Assembly (NCBI GenBank): GCA_036898165.1
Contig: CM072533.1
Location: 20,238,001 to 20,302,000, forward strand
Source of the DNA: Silybum marianum
Taxonomy: Eukaryota > Streptophyta > Magnoliopsida > Asterales > Asteraceae
Direction of reading: 5' to 3'
DNA length: 64,000 nucleotides
Numbering within the stretch: the first letter of the stretch is position 1; every line of letters begins with the position of its first letter. Both the position numbers and the translations under genes were made by a program. Shown in pieces: positions 11,663-23,457 of this stretch. The notes under the pieces were generated by a model. That model saw only the letters and a program-made list of their open reading frames with translations. It was not told the DNA's origin and ran no database searches.

Positions 11663-12694
11663 ACAATGATTTCTACAGAAGCATCCAGAAGCCTCTGAAC
11701 TATTCTGACGATACTTCAGAAGTCATCAGAAGTCTCTGATGCTTTCTGAACTCTTCAGAACACTTCAGAAAAGCCTCTGAATTACTCTGATTTTCTGTTT
11801 AATTATAATATTTTTCTTTCAAGAGATATCATAAAGTGCAGATTGAGAAACGAGGTAAAGAAGCTACTAAAGGGGGAGTTTACCATTCAAGGGGGAGTTT
11901 ACCATTCAAGGGGGAGTTTACCATTCAAAGGGGAGTTTCACAATGCAGAAGATATTCGTCTAAGTCTAACTCTGGTTAGCTGTCTTCTGATTTACTATTT
12001 CACTTAAATTTTATTTGAATCTATCTGCTCTGAGTTTCTCTTGCCGCCAAGGTCTCTTAGACTTTTTGATTCATTTCAAATTTTTTTTTTCAAATATAAA
12101 TCAAGTCGACATGTTCTTCAACTAAATTTTCTATAAATTGATATTTCTTATAATTTCCATTAAATATATAAATTCAATCAACTCTTGCCTCCAAGGTTGT
12201 TTAAATCTATATGTTTAATGCAAATTCTTCTTCATTATTCTTTTATAGAAACCAAACTCTCATGTGATTTTTGTTTTCACTTGACTGATTTTTAAACTTA
12301 AATAAATAAAATTAAGATTAAAATCTGTGTTTATTCAATTAATTCAAAATTAATTGATTAATTAAACAGATTTTTTTTTATTACTTTTGTTTATTTCTGC
12401 TTTTAAGAAAAATAGCATCTGCTACTAAATCATCATCATACATGTGTCTCGTCGTACACGTGTCCCCAATCGAAACACTGCATGTGTATACCCGCGTGCT
12501 TACATCAGCTCAAATGAACCGTTTTTTGTTTTTCCCCAAACTTAATAACCCCTTCCCATTCTACAGTTTCTCTCTCACATAAAACCCCCAATTTCAACCT
12601 TCATCTTCTTCCTCGCAAAAATTCCCTAAATCAGTGTTCCTTCTCATTGCAAAGACAAAGTGTTCTACTGTCAAGCATTTAAAATTTCAAAATT
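11663..12694 (+). other. S3 pol-to-envelope spacer
   Basis: About 1 kb without a gene. 11675-11805 is crowded with variants of TTCTGAAG/CTTCAGAA. The PPT array is at 11870-11940. After AT-rich sequence comes a promoter-like part: CACGTG at 12457-12462 in TACACGTGTCC, an AATGAACCGTTT box at 12513-12524 (complement of AAACGGTTCATT in S2 and S5), an ACATAAAACCCC TATA-like stretch near 12578, and a CT-rich leader (12600-12650). Confidence 0.6.
11870..11940 (+). repeat. S3 internal polypurine-tract array, 19 bp period
   Basis: The unit aagggggagtttaccattc occurs at 11870, 11889 and 11908, followed by a partial fourth copy (aaaggggagttt) at 11927. Each unit carries the AAGGGGGAG polypurine motif. 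Repeated PPT motifs downstream of pol are a known Sirevirus hallmark. They may prime extra plus-strand synthesis. Confidence 0.9.
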
Positions 12695-15600
12695 GCTTCC
12701 AACTGTGCCCGTCCTTCCAACAATGATGAAGAAAGAATCATCGATTCCACTGCTGATAGTACTCCCATTGTGAAACTGCCATTGAAGGCGAACAATGTGC
12801 AGGTACTGCTCAACCCTAACACTTATCAACCGGAATTTCGCATCATGATCGAGTTTCTACAACAACATCAGTTGAATCGAGCCCTAACCCTAACCAACCC
12901 AAACATCCCTGAAATCTATGTCCAAGAACTGTGGCAAACAATGATCATCAACACTGATGAAACACTCGCCGGTTCTATCACCCATCCTGAACAAGTGGAA
13001 ATTGCTGTTCAAATCCCCATCACCAAAAGAAAACTTGCCAAATATTTCCATCTTCCCCTTTCAGTGATCGAAGTGGATGGGCAAACCATTCCCAATCCTG
13101 CCCTAGAAGAAAACCCTTCCACAGAAGCCCTCCTAGCCTTCATCAATCTTCTGGGTTACAATGAACCTCTTACAAGGCTGTCCGAATTCAAGAGGAAGAA
13201 GTTGCCCCCAATGTGGAATCTACTCGTCTCCATTCTCAACAAGAGCCTAACACCTGCAAAATAGGTTCTGCGGATCGAGCTAGCCGCAACATTCTGACTA
13301 TACTGTATGGGATGTTCTTCAATCGACCCTTGGACTATGCAAGTCTCATCTTCCAAGAGATTAAAGCAGCTGTGCACACTAAGGTGATCCATCAGAGTCA
13401 GGGAAAGCCACTACCAGCACTCATGTTCCCAAGATTTCTATCTCTCATCACTCATCCTGCAATTGGGGCAATCGAAGCTCCCCTGATTCAGCCATTACGC
13501 AAAATTGCATCAATGAGCTCCCATCGATCAACCATCGACAGCATCGGCTACTCTGCACCCAGAGAATTATCCAGGTACATGCTAAACCTAATCCCATCTA
13601 GCTCTTCTAATCTCCAAATCTATAGAAGCTCTATGGTTTTCTCAGAACAGAGAATTCCTACCCCAGAGCACTTAGAGCCAGTGTAGGTGGTCGGGGGTGC
13701 AGTAAGCATGAGCTTGAAAAAACTAGGAGTGAACATCCGAGTGCTTCTACCCATGCCGACCTTCTATTAAATGAAGGTACAGAAGATGTCCTCAGAGACA
13801 CATATGAGTGTTCCTCTCCTATTCCCCAAAGGGCACCCACAACTTCTGAGGTTGACGTCACCACGTCTCCACTCATTGACTTAGAACAGCCCAGTTCAAA
13901 CCACCCAGAAACCAGCCGTTCAGAGGATACTTCTTCTTCTTCTGAATCAAATTCATCTGGGGAAAGCACCTCCACTTCATCATCCTCCCAAAAGGATGAT
14001 GATGATAATATAAGAGTTCATTCGCCCCAGAACTCGCCACTTCCTTCACCACATGTTCATGTCTCCGTGACTGACATACCAATACGCACAGAGGATGAGT
14101 CCACATCCTCTCCTAGGATAGATGCTAATGAATTCCCATCAGAGGGGTTACAGCCTAGGAATGCACCTCTTACCGGAGTGTTTACACTTCATCAAGGTAC
14201 GCATACTGTCTTCAGCACCTCATCCTCTGATGATGAGGATAATGTTGAAACAGTCAGAACAACCGAAGAGGAGCCTGTGAATAACAGCCCTCAAGGACTG
14301 GTTGGAAGTCCTTCTACACTCAACGTCAAAACAGGTGTAGAAGGCCCCTCTGAACGCGAGGGTAAAGGGGCTCCATGTGTTGGAGATGCACCGGTTACAT
14401 CTTCTGATTTCGTCACAAATGCAGCGTTCTTGGCATTTGCTGATCAAATTCAGAGATCTGTGGAAGATCTAAAATTATCCGTAACAACTAATAATTCTCT
14501 TCTTCGAGCCTTCAATTTAAAATTGAAAGTCGAAGCTGTCTCTTAACAGATCTTCAGCGCCAAATGAGTACATCTCAAGAAGATCAGAAGGCCTCTTTTG
14601 CTGAACAATTTTTGCTCTTGAAAAATGGTCTTCAAGCAAATACAGAGGCAATCTCTCAACTTCCTGACTCTCTACGTGCTTCTGTAGACTACAGCACTCT
14701 GGTGGCCGATATACAGAAGATTGTCAAGACCATCATTACTTCGATGATCCCTGCGGGTCTACGCTCGTCAAGAAATGCGACCTCGCCTCTTTCCAGAAGA
14801 TTATTCTTGAGCGAATGTCTACCATCGCTTCAAAGTACTCTTCCAAGCCCTCCACATCCTCAACAGACCAGAAACTTGCTGCAATGGAATCTACTCTATC
14901 TCAACTTGTGCCTCTGGTTTCTTCTATTGCTGAGGCGTTTAATGCCAAGAAGAAAGCCAAGGAAGAAAGGGCTTGCAAAAAGGCAGAGCTGAAAAGAAAA
15001 CGTTCTGAGGATCAGGATCATGATTCTCAGAAGAGGGAGAAAGGTCTGAGCCTAAGCAAGCCAAACAAACACCACCAGAACCAAACACGACCACTGCTGA
15101 CTCTTCACCTCCAAAACCATCACAGCAACCTTCTTCTTCAAAACAAGTGCCACTCACTCCAACACCTCTGGCTACGCATTCTCGGGCCTCTGCCCGGAGA
15201 TCCGGAGCTAGCTAAGTTCATTACGGATCTTATGGGAAAAAGCAGAATCCCGAGCTCTCCGGCTGAAAGGGCTGAAATAGTCAGAGCTCACGAAGAACGA
15301 GAACGAGCTAAAGCTGCAAAGGAAAGAGCTAAAAGGGCCAGAGAGGAGGATGAGGAAATGTTCAGAGCTGAAAAAGAGAAAGAAGAAGAGATAATACGCC
15401 AGAGGCTAATAGTTGAAGAACAAATAGAGATAGAGAGGGCTGAAAGAGAAAATCTGGAAAGAGAGAAGGCTAGACTTAAAGAAGAACTACAGAGACAGAA
15501 TTCTAAAGCTGAAGAAAGAGCAAGAGTCAGAGCAGAGGCCGCTCAGAAGCAGAAAGAGATCAGAAGAGGAGAATTTGAAGAAAAATTAAATAAAGTTGGA

Positions 15601-16383
15601 AACATTGTTGGAAACATTGAACTTCCAACACTTGAAGTTGAGAAAAGGCACATGTATGCTCCAACAGATCAGAAGATTTATCTCATGATGCCTAACTTCG
15701 CCAACCAATACAATGTAAGCAATGAAGTTAAAGATAACTTCATGGCTCATAAACAAGACAAAATACGGTTTTCACTCTTGCTCCCGATTACAAAGATCAC
15801 AGCCATGAAACATAAGCAGTTTCAAGATACCCCCATTTGGTACACAATCTACGAGATAGTCAGATCAAACAACAAGAGTTATTACATATGTGATAATGAT
15901 CTGTTGTCCATCCATCCAAAGTGATCTCATTTTTACGGAAGAATTTATGAAGACTCGGCTTTACGAACGCAAAGATCCACAAGACCATGTTGCCTACACT
16001 AGAATTATTCTATGTATGAAATCATACATTAGATACAAAAGGCGGTCGATTTCAGTTGGCTTAAATTTCAAAATGGATAATCGGCTATCTACGCACCAAA
16101 TGAGGAACTTGAAGGGATAAGCAAATTCGAGTGGGTAGGCTAACCTTGAACCGAGAAGAGGGAATCATCTTCAAAAGACCAAATGGAAAGAGCTTCTTTC
16201 GCATCAAAGAAGCTCACAAATACTCTTACGAGGTAGTCTACATCATCAAGTGCTATCTTTGGCTTAGACACGACAAATCCAGAAGTTGCAAAGAAAGTAG
16301 AGAAAAGACTGGATGGACTTCAGAAGAACAGAGAGCTTATCAATAATATTTCAAGTATCATTGCTGCTGTGGATCCTCTCTGA
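12695..16383 (+). pseudogene. S3 envelope-like gene, broken
   Basis: Third gene of the Sirevirus; function unknown. The likely start (compare ATGGCCGATCAA of S6) reads ATTGCTTCC here, so the ATG is lost; no other in-frame ATG occurs until 12845. The N-terminal domain (12770-13686) has MIEFLQQH, PEIYVQELWQT, ITKRKLAKYFHLP, FKRKKLPPMWN and ASRNILTILYG...DYASLIF. A frameshift at about 13260 splits it. Then come Ser/Asp-rich low-complexity sequence, a coiled coil, a long Glu/Arg/Lys/Ala helix (15260-15600) and a C-terminal part with KIYLMMPNFANQY and a final KKVEKRLDGLQKNRELI, ending at TGA 16383. I see no signal peptide or membrane segment. Confidence 0.75.
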
Positions 16384-16413
16384 AGAAAGTTTTCTTTTCT
16401 CTGACTTCATACT

Positions 16414-16424
16414 TAGGGGGAGAA
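16414..16424 (+). promoter_or_regulatory. S3 terminal polypurine tract
   Basis: TAGGGGGAGAA sits directly before the 3' LTR and primes plus-strand DNA synthesis. Confidence 0.9.
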
Positions 16425-16778
16425 TGTTAGAAATTAAAGTATGAAGAAGAGATGTCTACAAAAGCCAACACACTCTTTCTTGTTATAACTAATTGTTGTT
16501 AGACGCTCCCTTTTAGACACATGGCACTTTGTAATTGGCTAGCTTTTTGACTTTCTGTTTTTGTATCTGTATAAATAGCATTGTATTGTGTTTGTAAAAA
16601 AAAGTCGATTAATACATTTATATTTTGAAGAATACTGTGCGTAATTCATTTCATAATCTTTGTTCTTCATTCTGTTTACTGTTCTATTGATTCAAATTGT
16701 TAATTGATCTGCTTCCGCATGTCACTTTGATTCAATACTCTCAATTAACAATCGGTTTATAGGAATCTGGAACCAACA
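16425..16778 (+). repeat. S3 3' LTR
   Basis: Same length as the 5' LTR (354 bp). The only difference I see is T for C in GGCACTTTGTAATTGG, a CpG-type transition. TSD GAGAC follows at 16779-16783. Confidence 0.95.
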
Positions 16779-17747
16779 GAGACCACTTGGATTAGAACCC
16801 CAACTCACTAAATAAACTTGTAGAAAGAAGATTCATGATATTGGAACATATTATTTGCAAAAAATGGACAATTTATGCACATGCAATAAATCTGACAGCA
16901 CCAAAAATCACCATTTTTACTGAAAAACACATAAACTCATGATTTTCACCTATTTCTTGAGTTTTATTGTTTGGGTCATTGATTATCACCATTATGTAAA
17001 CTTTTTTATATGTTTTTGGGTGTATAATCTTTCCATAAAACTCAAAATTTACAGAATTTAGAAGAAAAACACTTAAAATGTATGAAAAAGTGGGTTTTTC
17101 CCCAAAAATGTTAAGAAAAATGAAGAAGATGAAGTTTGCACTTACTTGGATGATGAAATGTATTGAATATCTTCAATAATCTTGCACTATGATTAGTTTT
17201 TGAAGAAGAAAAGGGCTCGAGTTTTTGGAGAGAAAAGAGAGGGAGAAGAGTGAAGGGAGAGAGAGAAGAGTTTTTGAAATTTGAATGTTGCAAATGAGAG
17301 AAAAAAAACAACATTTATATGTGAAAACAGGGGGGGGTGGGAGGGGCGGCCATCGGATGGCCCCCACCCAAAACCCAACAATTTTTAAAAAAAATTCTAT
17401 TAAGCAAAAAAATGTGATATTTGAAGTCTATTTTCTCAATTTTGGCCTTTTTCTCAACATGGTTAGCCCATTTTGGTTAATTTCTAATAAAAATAAAAGT
17501 TTTATAATTAAAGTATTAAAACTATATATTTTATATAAACTGGGGATAAATTAGAGCATTTGGCACTGTATTGGACGTTTCAGACAGTTACGGGTCGGAA
17601 CCGGACATTTTAAGCGACTACCGGAAATGCTAGGGATTTTTCGGCCATTCTAAACCAACTAACTCCTATTCTTAAAATTAAACTATATAAACACTAATAA
17701 ACTTAATAGAAGCTAACCTGAAAGCTCGAATTTTGACAGTTGTCACA
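16779..17747 (-). repeat. G1 3' LTR, part next to the PPT (right of S3)
   Basis: Continues the G1 LTR after S3 and matches 25451-26405. It holds a G-tract (17330-17337, then GTGGGAGGGGCGG) where the other LTR has 14 Gs. It ends at 17747 with GACAGTTGTCACA. Hydrophobic ORFs on the minus strand around 17110-17380 are found in both LTRs and are not genes. Confidence 0.9.
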
Positions 17748-17760
17748 GTCTCCCCCGTTA
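17748..17760 (-). promoter_or_regulatory. G1 polypurine tract
   Basis: On the minus strand this reads TAACGGGGGAGAC and lies directly before the 3' LTR. Confidence 0.85.
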
Positions 17761-17780
17761 GAGAAATTTCGTCCCGAAAT

Positions 17781-19005
17781 TTAAGAACTAGCCTTCTCCG
17801 GGGTGTTCGCAAATAAGCTGGGATACTTATGCTTCATCAAATCTTCGCGTTCCCATGTATAATCTGGACCATGTTTCGCATTCCAACGGACTTTAATAAT
17901 AGGGATTTTACTGCGCCTTAACCGTTCAACTTCTCAATCCAATATCTCAACTGGTTCTTCAACGAAGTTTAACCGATCGTTAATCTGAACGTCGTCCATG
18001 GGTAACATCAACGTTTCATCTGTTAGGCATTTCTTTAGATTCGACACATGAAATGTGTCGTGGATGGTGCTTAGATTCGGTGGTAACTTCAACTTGTACG
18101 CCACTAGTCCGATTCCTTCGAGTATTTCGAATGGACCAATGTATCTTGGACCCAGCTTGCCTCTCTTCCTGAAGCGTACCAGTCCCTTCCATGGGGACAC
18201 TTTTAATAGCACTCTATCTCCCACTTGAAACTCCAACGGTTTTCTCCGATTATCCGCATAACTCTTCTGACGATCTCTTGCTGTCTTGAGTCTTTCTTTG
18301 ATGGTCGAAATCTTATCAGTGGTTTCCTAAATAATATCGGGCGTTGTCAACTGTCTATCTCCGATTTCTACCCAACTAAGCAGTGATCTGCACTTACGTC
18401 CGTATAGAGCTTCGTATGGTGCATATTATATGCTGGTGTGATAGTTGTTGTTATAAGAGAATTCAACTAGTGGCAGGTGGGTATCCCAACTCCCACCAAA
18501 ATCTATTGCACATGCATGAGCATATCCTGTAACGTTTGAATAGTTCTTTCCGATTGACCATCTGTTTGAGGATGATAGGCAGTGCTATGATCCAAACGCG
18601 TACCCAAAGCCTTTTGAAGAGATTGCCAAAATCGTAACGTAAATCGTGTATCCCTATCCGAAATAATGGAAGTAGGCACACCATGACGTGTAAATATCTC
18701 GCTGATGTAGATTTGGGCACGTTTTTCCATGCTAAAATCTTCACGAATAGGCATGAAATGAGCCGATTTGGTAAGTCGGTCCACTATAACCCATATAGTA
18801 TCGTGCCCCTTTCCGGTTCTGGGTAGCTTGGTTACGAAATCCATGGTTATTTGCTCCCATTTCCATTGTGGTATTTCAGGCCTTTACCAGATGGTTTCTG
18901 ATGTTCGGCCTTTACCTTAGCACAATTCAGGCACTTGCTTACGAACACGGCAATATCTTTCTTCATTCCTGGCCACCAATAATACTCCTTCAAATCCTTA
19001 TACAT
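17781..19005 (-). pseudogene. pol: G1 integrase with chromodomain
   Basis: C-terminal part of the gypsy polyprotein. The core starts MDFVTKLPRTGKGHD (18844), with VIVDRLTKSAHF, IISDRDTRFT (second Asp) and STAYHPQTDGQSERTIQTL (Glu). Then come an SH3-like DNA-binding part (FQVGDRVLLKVSPWKG, PFEILEGIGLVAYKL, HDTFHVSNLKKC) and the chromodomain PVEILD...KVRWNAKHGPDYTWERED, ending at TAA 17781-17783. A TGA at 17934-17936 cuts off the chromodomain. It sits where an Arg CGA codon would be expected (ILDREVE), which fits CpG decay. Another stop occurs near 18330 and a frameshift near 18505. Confidence 0.9.
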
Positions 19006-20597
19006 TTAATCTGCTCCTGGGTGAATCGAGTATCTGGATCGATGGGCTTCGTCTAAAATGATTGATCGTAGATCACCAACTTTCAGTACCCATACTTTAT
19101 TCTTATAATAATGTACCCCATCTGTTCGCATTTCAAATTCCTTCTCTAAGTGCTGCAGGGTTTCATTCTTCATGTTCTCCTCTTTCAAAGCTTCTCCTTG
19201 TGCTTCCAGAATTTGAGGTTTTAGACTTGTCTGAACCATCATTCCCATAGCACGTGCTCTTGTCGGTTTTACTCTTTCCTTTCTGCTTAACGCGTCGGCT
19301 ACTACATTAGCCTTGCCTGGATGATACTTTATTTCACAGTCGTAGTCACTAAGTAGTTCAACCCATCTTCTTTGCCTCATGTTTAACATTTTCTGGTCAA
19401 GAATATGTTGAAGGCTCTTGTGATCTGTGAAGATAGTACACTTAGTACCGTAGAGATAATGCCTCATCTTTGCCTCATGTTTAACATTGACTGCGAACAC
19501 CACCGCTCCTAGCTCCAAATCATGAGTAGTATAATTCTTCTCGTGAATCTTCAGTTGTCTTGATGCGTATCAATAACCTTGTCTTTTTGCATCAACACGC
19601 ATCCCATTCCCTGATGTGAAGCATCACAGTAGACTACGAAGTTATCCACTCCTTCGGGTAGACCCAGAATCGGTGCGTTGCATAACTTGTGTTTGAGTGT
19701 TTGAAATGCTTCCTCTTGTTTCTCTCCCTAAATAAACTTTTTATCTTTTTGGGTTAGAGTTGTTAGTGGTTGTGCAATCTTAGAGAAATTTTCGATGAAT
19801 CGCCGATAATAACCTGCCAATCCCAGAAATTGGCGGATCTCCGTTGGTATCTTTGGGGCTTCCCATTTCTTAATGGCTTCAATCTTAGCTGGATCAACTT
19901 GGATTCCTTTTTCATTTACCACGTGGCCAAGAAAGTGCACTTCACGAATCCAAAATTCGCATTTAGAGAATTTGGCATACAACTTTTCGTTTCTGAGCAA
20001 TTCCAGTATCAGCTTCAAATGTTGCTCATGCTCCTTTTTGTCTCGAGAATAAATAAGTATATCGTCTATAAACACAATCACGAACTTGTCGAGATACGGT
20101 CGACATACTCTATTCATCAAATCCATGAAAACTGCTGGTGCGTTTGTTAGACCAAATGGCCTGACTAGGAACTCGTAGTGACCGTATCGAGTACTAAAGG
20201 CCGTCTTGGGGATATCTTCTTCTGGCACTCTCATTTGATGATATCCAGACCTAAGATCGATCTTCGAGAAGTACGTTGCACCTTGAAGTTGGTCAAACAA
20301 ATCATCAATCCGGGGAAAGGGGTATCGGTTCTTAATAGTCAACTTGTTGAGTTCCCTGTAATCGATACACATTCGAAAAGATCCATCTTTCTTCTTAACA
20401 TATAAAATTGGGGCTCCCCAAGGTGAAGAGCTAGGTTTGATAAATCCTTTGTCGAGTAATTCCTGAAGTTGTTCCGACAGCTATTGCATCTCTGATGGTG
20501 CTAATCGATATGGTGCTTTTGCCACTGGTGCGGCTCCAGGAATTAATTTTATGTGAAACTCCACTTGTCTTGGTGGGGGTATTCCAGGCAACTCGTC
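19006..20597 (-). pseudogene. pol: G1 reverse transcriptase and RNase H
   Basis: RT from SEMQ..LSEQLQELLDKGF through MCIDYRELNKLT, FSKIDLRSGYHQ and the catalytic FIDDILIYS to FLGLAGYYRRFIENF. RNase H has VYCDASHQGMG, then ELGAVVFAV, FTDHKSLQHIL and VVADALSRK. The end (RSIILDEAHRSRYSIHPG) leads into the integrase zinc finger. In-frame stops lie at about 20493, 19728 (a conserved Trp position, GEKQEEAF follows) and 19006. A frameshift or loss occurs around 19520-19560. Confidence 0.92.
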
Positions 20598-21524
20598 CTA
20601 AAATACTTCAGGAAAATTCCGAACTATAGGAATATCTTGAATGCGTTTTCCTTCGGTCTTCTTATCCAAGATGTGAGCTAGAAAACCAATGCAATCCTTT
20701 CTCAAATACATTCTCATCTTCATGCACGTCACTATTTTAATACCCCTCCTGGGTTTCTCTCCGTGTACTTCGATTTTTCCCCCTTCGGGTAACGAAATTC
20801 GAATGATCTTTTCGGAACAACAAATTTCGGCTCGGTTTTTGGATAACCAATCCATGCCCACAACTGTGTCAACACTTCCTAGTTTAATCGGGATTAAATC
20901 TATATGGAAATCCCTACTAGCCAAGTTTATAGTGCAGTTCATTATTACATCATTGACCCTACATTCTTGACCGTGGGCATATTCAATTACGTATGATTCT
21001 TTCAACTTTTGAGGCCTCAGATTTATCTTTGGTCTAAAATCTAATGACACAAAACTCCTATCTGCTCCAGAATCAAATTGTATAGATGCATCATGATTAT
21101 TCAAGAGAAACGTACCTGTAACGACATCTGGATTCTGCCTTGCTTCTTCATCTCCAATCTCGAACACTCGACCTCTGGCCGGTCCTCCTTGGTTTCCTTG
21201 GTTTGTTGGTTGCGCTTGTCTGGCATCTGACCTCCAATTCCTTTTTGGACATTTATTCCTGAAGTGATCCGGGCTTCCACATTCATAACACACCCACTTC
21301 TCACCCATTCGACAATCCTTTGCAACATGGCCTTTCCTATTACACTTGAGACAAGTAATGCATGTTCCCTGATGATTATTGCATTTATCACATTTCGGGT
21401 ACGACCCTTTTCCTTTCTCCGTTGTCGATGCCTGCATTCCATAATTTCCTGATGTTCTTTGATCCTTACCCGACCTCTTCCCAAACTGTCTTCTTGCAGG
21501 TTCATCCACGTTCCTCTTTCCCAA
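20598..21524 (-). pseudogene. gag-pol: G1 nucleocapsid zinc knuckles and protease
   Basis: Continuous 308-codon frame with two zinc knuckles, CLKCNRKGHVAKDC and CYECGSPDHFRNKC (about 21230-21370), then an aspartic protease with FDSGADRSFVS near 21080 and VVGMDWLSKNRAEI near 20850. It ends at TAG 20598, where the conserved EELPG-type linker to RT continues, so this is a premature stop. The apparent start is a TTG codon; the real polyprotein began upstream in gag. Confidence 0.9.
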
Positions 21525-23106
21525 TGCCTTGTTGGTTGCAAACGTTCCTCTACGGTTCGCATTGTTGGTGAGTCGTGTTGCTACGTTTACTGCTGCTTGA
21601 AGTGTCTTTGGATCAGTTGAAGTAACGTCCCCTCTAATTTCCGGACATAGACCCCATACATATCGGTCAACTCTATTCTCCTCAGGTGTTACCAGGCGTG
21701 GTACCAGTTTGCCAATTCATGGAAACGGGCAGTATAAGTATCAATATCATTTCCTTTCATTTCATGGTTCTATAATTCTGCTTTTAATTTCTGAATTTCA
21801 CTTCTCGGACAATATTCTTCCTTCAGCATTCTTTTAAAGTCTTCCCATGTAAGATTGTTTGCTGCTTCCCTCCCTCGTGTCTGTACTTGAGTGTTCCACC
21901 AAGTTAATGCTCGCCCTTGTAAAAGACAAGCATCATACTCTACCTTCCTTTCGCTCTGTACACTTGCTAATGTGGAGAACAGACTCCATGCTCTCTAACC
22001 AGGTCAGTAAACCGACGGCTCCTTCAGTTCCGTGGAATTCTTTAGGGTTACAACCCCTGAAAGATTTATACGTACATTCCCTACCTCCCGGTCCAAGATT
22101 GTTATGTTGATTAGAATTTAGGCCAGCTGCTACTTGGGTAACAATGTTTGGAAATGCAGCCATGAGTTGTTCGGATACCAATCATGCAACTTCTGGGTTC
22201 TCTCTCCTTGGAGGGATTGTTCTAAAACACCATTTCAAATGGAGTCTTGGTCAGATTCTAATACTATGGTCACATATAGTCTGCATACTAAGTTATGCGT
22301 ATCTTATAACATTCATTCAACAATAATCAAATAAACTCATACTGGAACAATCATGCGGTAAATATTTATCATGCATAACTCCATAATAAACCATAACAAT
22401 TTAACATAAAATAAAATAAAAATTCAAAACACAATCCCAATAAGACAATAAAGTGTTTAAACTTAACATCTAGGCTACAAGCCTAAAAAAAATAACTGTT
22501 GTCACCCAAAAGATTCATAAAAACAGAAGTCTCTTAATGCATCAATACCCAAATCAAGACTCGTAGAAAAACCATCAACGCTCCTAATGCCCAAGCCAAA
22601 CATGTGTACAGCCTCCTAATCGCCTCCTAGACTCAGAGGTAATCTCCATGTTTCTACCAGTAATCTTATTCTGTGAGTACATGGTTATAAAAATACCGTC
22701 TATGGACTGTTGTAAATGGTCCAACCTCAGCCGATGAGTATGTACCTCGTTGGCCATACCCGAGACCAGTAGTTCTCCGCTGCGGTCATTCCTTGTGGCC
22801 GGGGCACAGGTACTCCAACTGCGGGTGGAGGAGGATTCACACTTCGTGACCTGGATCGCGATTGGGATGGTTCTTCCGAAGGTACGGAAGGAACCGTGAA
22901 AGTCACTCTTCTAACAGGGAGAACGCGCTTTCGAGCGGTTCTGATTGTCCTTGGTCCTCGCGATGTACCCTCGCCAGTAGGTGAAAGTACAGGCATATTA
23001 GGGAGTGATCGAGCAGAGGAATCAGCAGTATCCTCATCGTGACTGTGCTCGGAAGGGTCGTATTCTTCGTGGGTCGGGTCTTTCCTCCTAACTCGACAAG
23101 TGACAT
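21525..23106 (-). pseudogene. gag: G1 gag, decayed
   Basis: Start ATG at 23106 (MSLVEL). A frameshift soon after leads to KDPTHEEYDPSEHSHDED and a Pro/Arg/Ser-rich region (22727-22996). The capsid part follows at 22181-21933 with CTYKSFRGCNPKEFHGTEGA and LTWLESMESVLHISKC, typical of Tekay-type gag. Downstream (21930-21570) only scattered codons in several frames match. No complete capsid can be read. Confidence 0.8.
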
Positions 23107-23457
23107 GATACTGTGGAAATAAAAAAATAAAAGAAAGATTTTATAAACGTTAGAAACATCTTATAATACTTATCCGAACTCACGCTATTTTTTTTATTTT
23201 TGAAATAACAAGTTTTCCCGATCTATGCTAATTTTTAGTATAACTAGTCCAAGTCCCTTCTTACTCATACCATATTTAGACATAGGTGATCAGGCTTTGT
23301 CTAATTATAATATGCTAGAACAATGCTTATTGTAGTTATACTAGTAGTAGGTTTTTAAATTTTTAAGTTCATCTAAGAAAATAAAATTTTGGTTATAGTG
23401 CATGGTTTTTATTAGAAAACCGGTGTTCTCTATAACCTAAGGCTCTGATACGAAGTC
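23107..23457 (-). other. G1 leader and primer-binding site
   Basis: About 350 bp leader. The primer-binding site, minus strand near 23441-23453, reads CGTATCAGAGCC, one base off the initiator tRNA-Met complement TGGTATCAGAGCC after the T. The rest is AT-rich and I see nothing else in it. Confidence 0.8.

Larger units (their letters stand above)
4995..16778 (+). mobile_element. S3: complete-length Sirevirus inserted in the G1 LTR
   Basis: An 11,784 bp copia element with 354 bp LTRs (4995-5348 and 16425-16778), a tRNA-iMet primer-binding site, gag, pol, an internal PPT array, an envelope-like gene and a terminal PPT. TSD GAGAC lies at 4990-4994 and 16779-16783. I see one difference between the LTRs (C/T in GGCACTTYGTAATTGG), so insertion is recent. 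The genes are nevertheless broken by many frameshifts and a large integrase deletion. This copy is probably descended from an already defective one. Confidence 0.95.

Noticed and set aside
11870..11940. Short regular repeat, CRISPR-like
   Set aside because: Repeats abut without spacers and are polypurine tracts of a retroelement.
17111..17381. Hydrophobic minus-strand ORFs, possible membrane peptides
   Set aside because: They lie in the G1 LTR, occur in altered form at 25751-26044, and have no gene context.
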